Positions 5,138 through 6,082 of a stretch of DNA of 6,082 bases are shown here, in pieces. The notes beneath the pieces were generated by a model. The model was not told the DNA's origin and ran no database searches. It worked only from the letters and a program-made list of their open reading frames with translations. The stretch lies in contig JABJFE010000082.1 of assembly GCA_018662905.1 (NCBI GenBank), positions 1-6,082 of the forward strand, in the 5' to 3' direction. The first letter of the stretch is position 1. Each line of letters starts with the position of its first letter. Made by a program: the position numbers and the translations under genes. The DNA comes from Flavobacteriaceae bacterium. Lineage in GTDB: Bacteria; Bacteroidota; Bacteroidia; Flavobacteriales; Flavobacteriaceae.

Positions 5138-5773
5138 ATGAGAAAGTACGTAGTTCTCACTATTCTTTTCGTTTTACCATTAGTAGTTTACCTTTTTTTT
5201 GCGTCTGGTATTAATCATTTTGCTCAACTACCTGTATTGACAAATGATGTTGTTGATGTTTCAGAATACTCAGAGGATACATTCAAAAATAAAATCACTG
5301 TATTAGGTTTTTTTGGTAACAATGTTCAAGATAAGCACGGAGATGCATTAAATCTAAATCAAAAAATATACAAAAGGTTTTATCAGTTCAAAGATTTTCA
5401 ATTTATAATGATTCAACCTAAAGGAACGAGTGAATTAACTCAAAACCTAAGGACTGATTTAAAGACAGGAACCGATACAGATCTTATAAATTGGAAATTC
5501 ATTTCAATTGAAGATGATCAGCTGTTGGAAATTTTTAACAGTTTGAAAACAAATCTTTCTTTGGATTCAAACTTAGGAACACCTTACGTTTTTATTATTG
5601 ATAGAGATTCTAATTTGCGAGGAAGAGATGACGATGATGGTGTTAAGTATGGATATGATTCAAGATCTGTTGCAGACATAAATAACAACATGTTGGATGA
5701 TGTAAAAGTTATTTTAGCTGAATACAGAATGGCATTAAAAAAGAACAACAGGTATAAAGAGAATTTAGATTGA
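5138..5773 (+). CDS. Membrane-anchored, cysteine-free thioredoxin-like protein of the oxidase operon
   Basis: This is a 211-residue protein with one N-terminal hydrophobic segment at about residues 4-23 (signal anchor) and a soluble domain probably in the periplasm. I recognise it as the conserved unnamed gene that lies between subunit IV and sco in flavobacterial oxidase clusters; no function is established to my knowledge. The pattern is Sco/thioredoxin-like. A KITVLGFFG strand (52-60) sits where redox thioredoxin folds carry the cysteine pair, followed by a helix and an FQFIMIQPKG strand (88-96). GTPYVFIIDRDSNLRGR (147-163) resembles the family's cis-Pro/YLID strand-turn region, and a C-terminal helix DDVKVILAEYR follows. 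There is no cysteine in the whole protein, so neither a disulfide reaction nor CxxxC copper binding is possible. An acidic insert (DDDDG, 164-168) follows. It overlaps the sco start by 4 bp. A structural or assembly-factor role is inference. Confidence 0.75.
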   Translation: MRKYVVLTILFVLPLVVYLFFASGINHFAQLPVLTNDVVDVSEYSEDTFKNKITVLGFFGNNVQDKHGDALNLNQKIYKRFYQFKDFQFIMIQPKGTSELTQNLRTDLKTGTDTDLINWKFISIEDDQLLEIFNSLKTNLSLDSNLGTPYVFIIDRDSNLRGRDDDDGVKYGYDSRSVADINNNMLDDVKVILAEYRMALKKNNRYKENLD

Positions 5774-6082
5774 AAAAATATTCTTACATAGGCATTTCTT
5801 TTATTGTATTGATTTTTGGGATTATATTTTTCCCAAGAATAATGGATCGAATTGAAAATGAGTCTATAAATGATTCAAAACGTCTGTCTATTTCAGACGA
5901 GCTCAGTTTTATAAAACTAAATGGAGAAAAAAGAAAAGTTGCTGATTTTTTGTTCTTAAATCAAGACAGTTTATTTATAAGTAATCAAGACTTTAAAGGG
6001 AAAGTATTTGTTGCAGAATTTTTCTTTACAAGGTGTCCATCCATTTGTATTGAAATGAACAAAAACATGAAAATTTTAGATG
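5770..6082 (+). CDS. sco: SCO1/SenC-family copper chaperone, N-terminal part (3' end outside window)
   Basis: The frame runs to the window edge, giving 104 complete codons of a family usually about 200-230 residues long. Sco proteins are membrane-anchored periplasmic thioredoxin-fold chaperones that deliver copper to, or reduce, the CuA site of oxidase subunit II. Visible are an N-terminal anchor (YIGISFIVLIFGIIFFP, residues 6-22), a strand GKVFVAEFFFT (77-87) and the metal-binding motif CPSIC with Cys89 and Cys93. The third ligand, a His in the C-terminal half, lies beyond the window. The motif is followed by Ile rather than the more common Pro. No ATG precedes the anchor. The TTG at 5770 overlaps the previous gene's TGA stop as TTGA, a coupling arrangement like the common ATGA, and yields the expected MKKYSYIGIS start. 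Internal ATGs would delete the anchor. Confidence 0.9.
   Translation, partial: MKKYSYIGISFIVLIFGIIFFPRIMDRIENESINDSKRLSISDELSFIKLNGEKRKVADFLFLNQDSLFISNQDFKGKVFVAEFFFTRCPSICIEMNKNMKILD

Overview
This window looks like an AT-rich Bacteroidota chromosome, most likely a low-GC member of the Flavobacteriia. The evidence is the gene content (a SprA C-terminus next to gcvH, a Bacteroidota-style TonB, and the flavobacterial version of the cytochrome oxidase III/III/IV/Sco block), promoter -7 elements of the TAnnTTTG type, and the lack of Shine-Dalgarno-like leaders. All clear genes lie on the + strand and gene density is very high. I see no RNA genes, mobile elements, CRISPR arrays or signs of recent transfer.

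Region 1 (1-594) is the 3' end of sprA, the giant outer-membrane translocon protein of the type IX secretion and gliding system. Region 2 (649-2136) holds gcvH (glycine cleavage H protein), a small VanZ-like membrane protein that starts inside the end of gcvH on a non-ATG codon, and a TonB-type energy transducer with a proline octet and a strongly acidic linker.

Region 3 (2222 to the right edge) is a cytochrome c oxidase biogenesis and subunit operon. It contains ctaB (heme O synthase), a short subunit III-like protein, a second subunit III with a periplasmic insertion of about 120 residues, subunit IV, a cysteine-free membrane-anchored protein resembling a thioredoxin fold, and the N-terminal half of a Sco copper chaperone cut by the window end. 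A good Bacteroidota promoter precedes ctaB. Gaps are short (9-40 bp) or negative (10-bp and 4-bp overlaps), so the genes are probably co-expressed. CtaB would make heme O on the way to heme A, Sco would deliver copper to the CuA site, and the III/IV proteins would pack around a catalytic core (subunits I and II) encoded outside this window.

Most of this is a conserved flavobacterial core neighbourhood and I do not see a clearly new system. The points most worth a second look are the cysteine-free protein paired with Sco, the two unlike subunit III paralogues (one with a large periplasmic insert, one lacking the conserved helix-III acidic residue), and short repeats spaced one helical turn apart at two promoter or leader regions.
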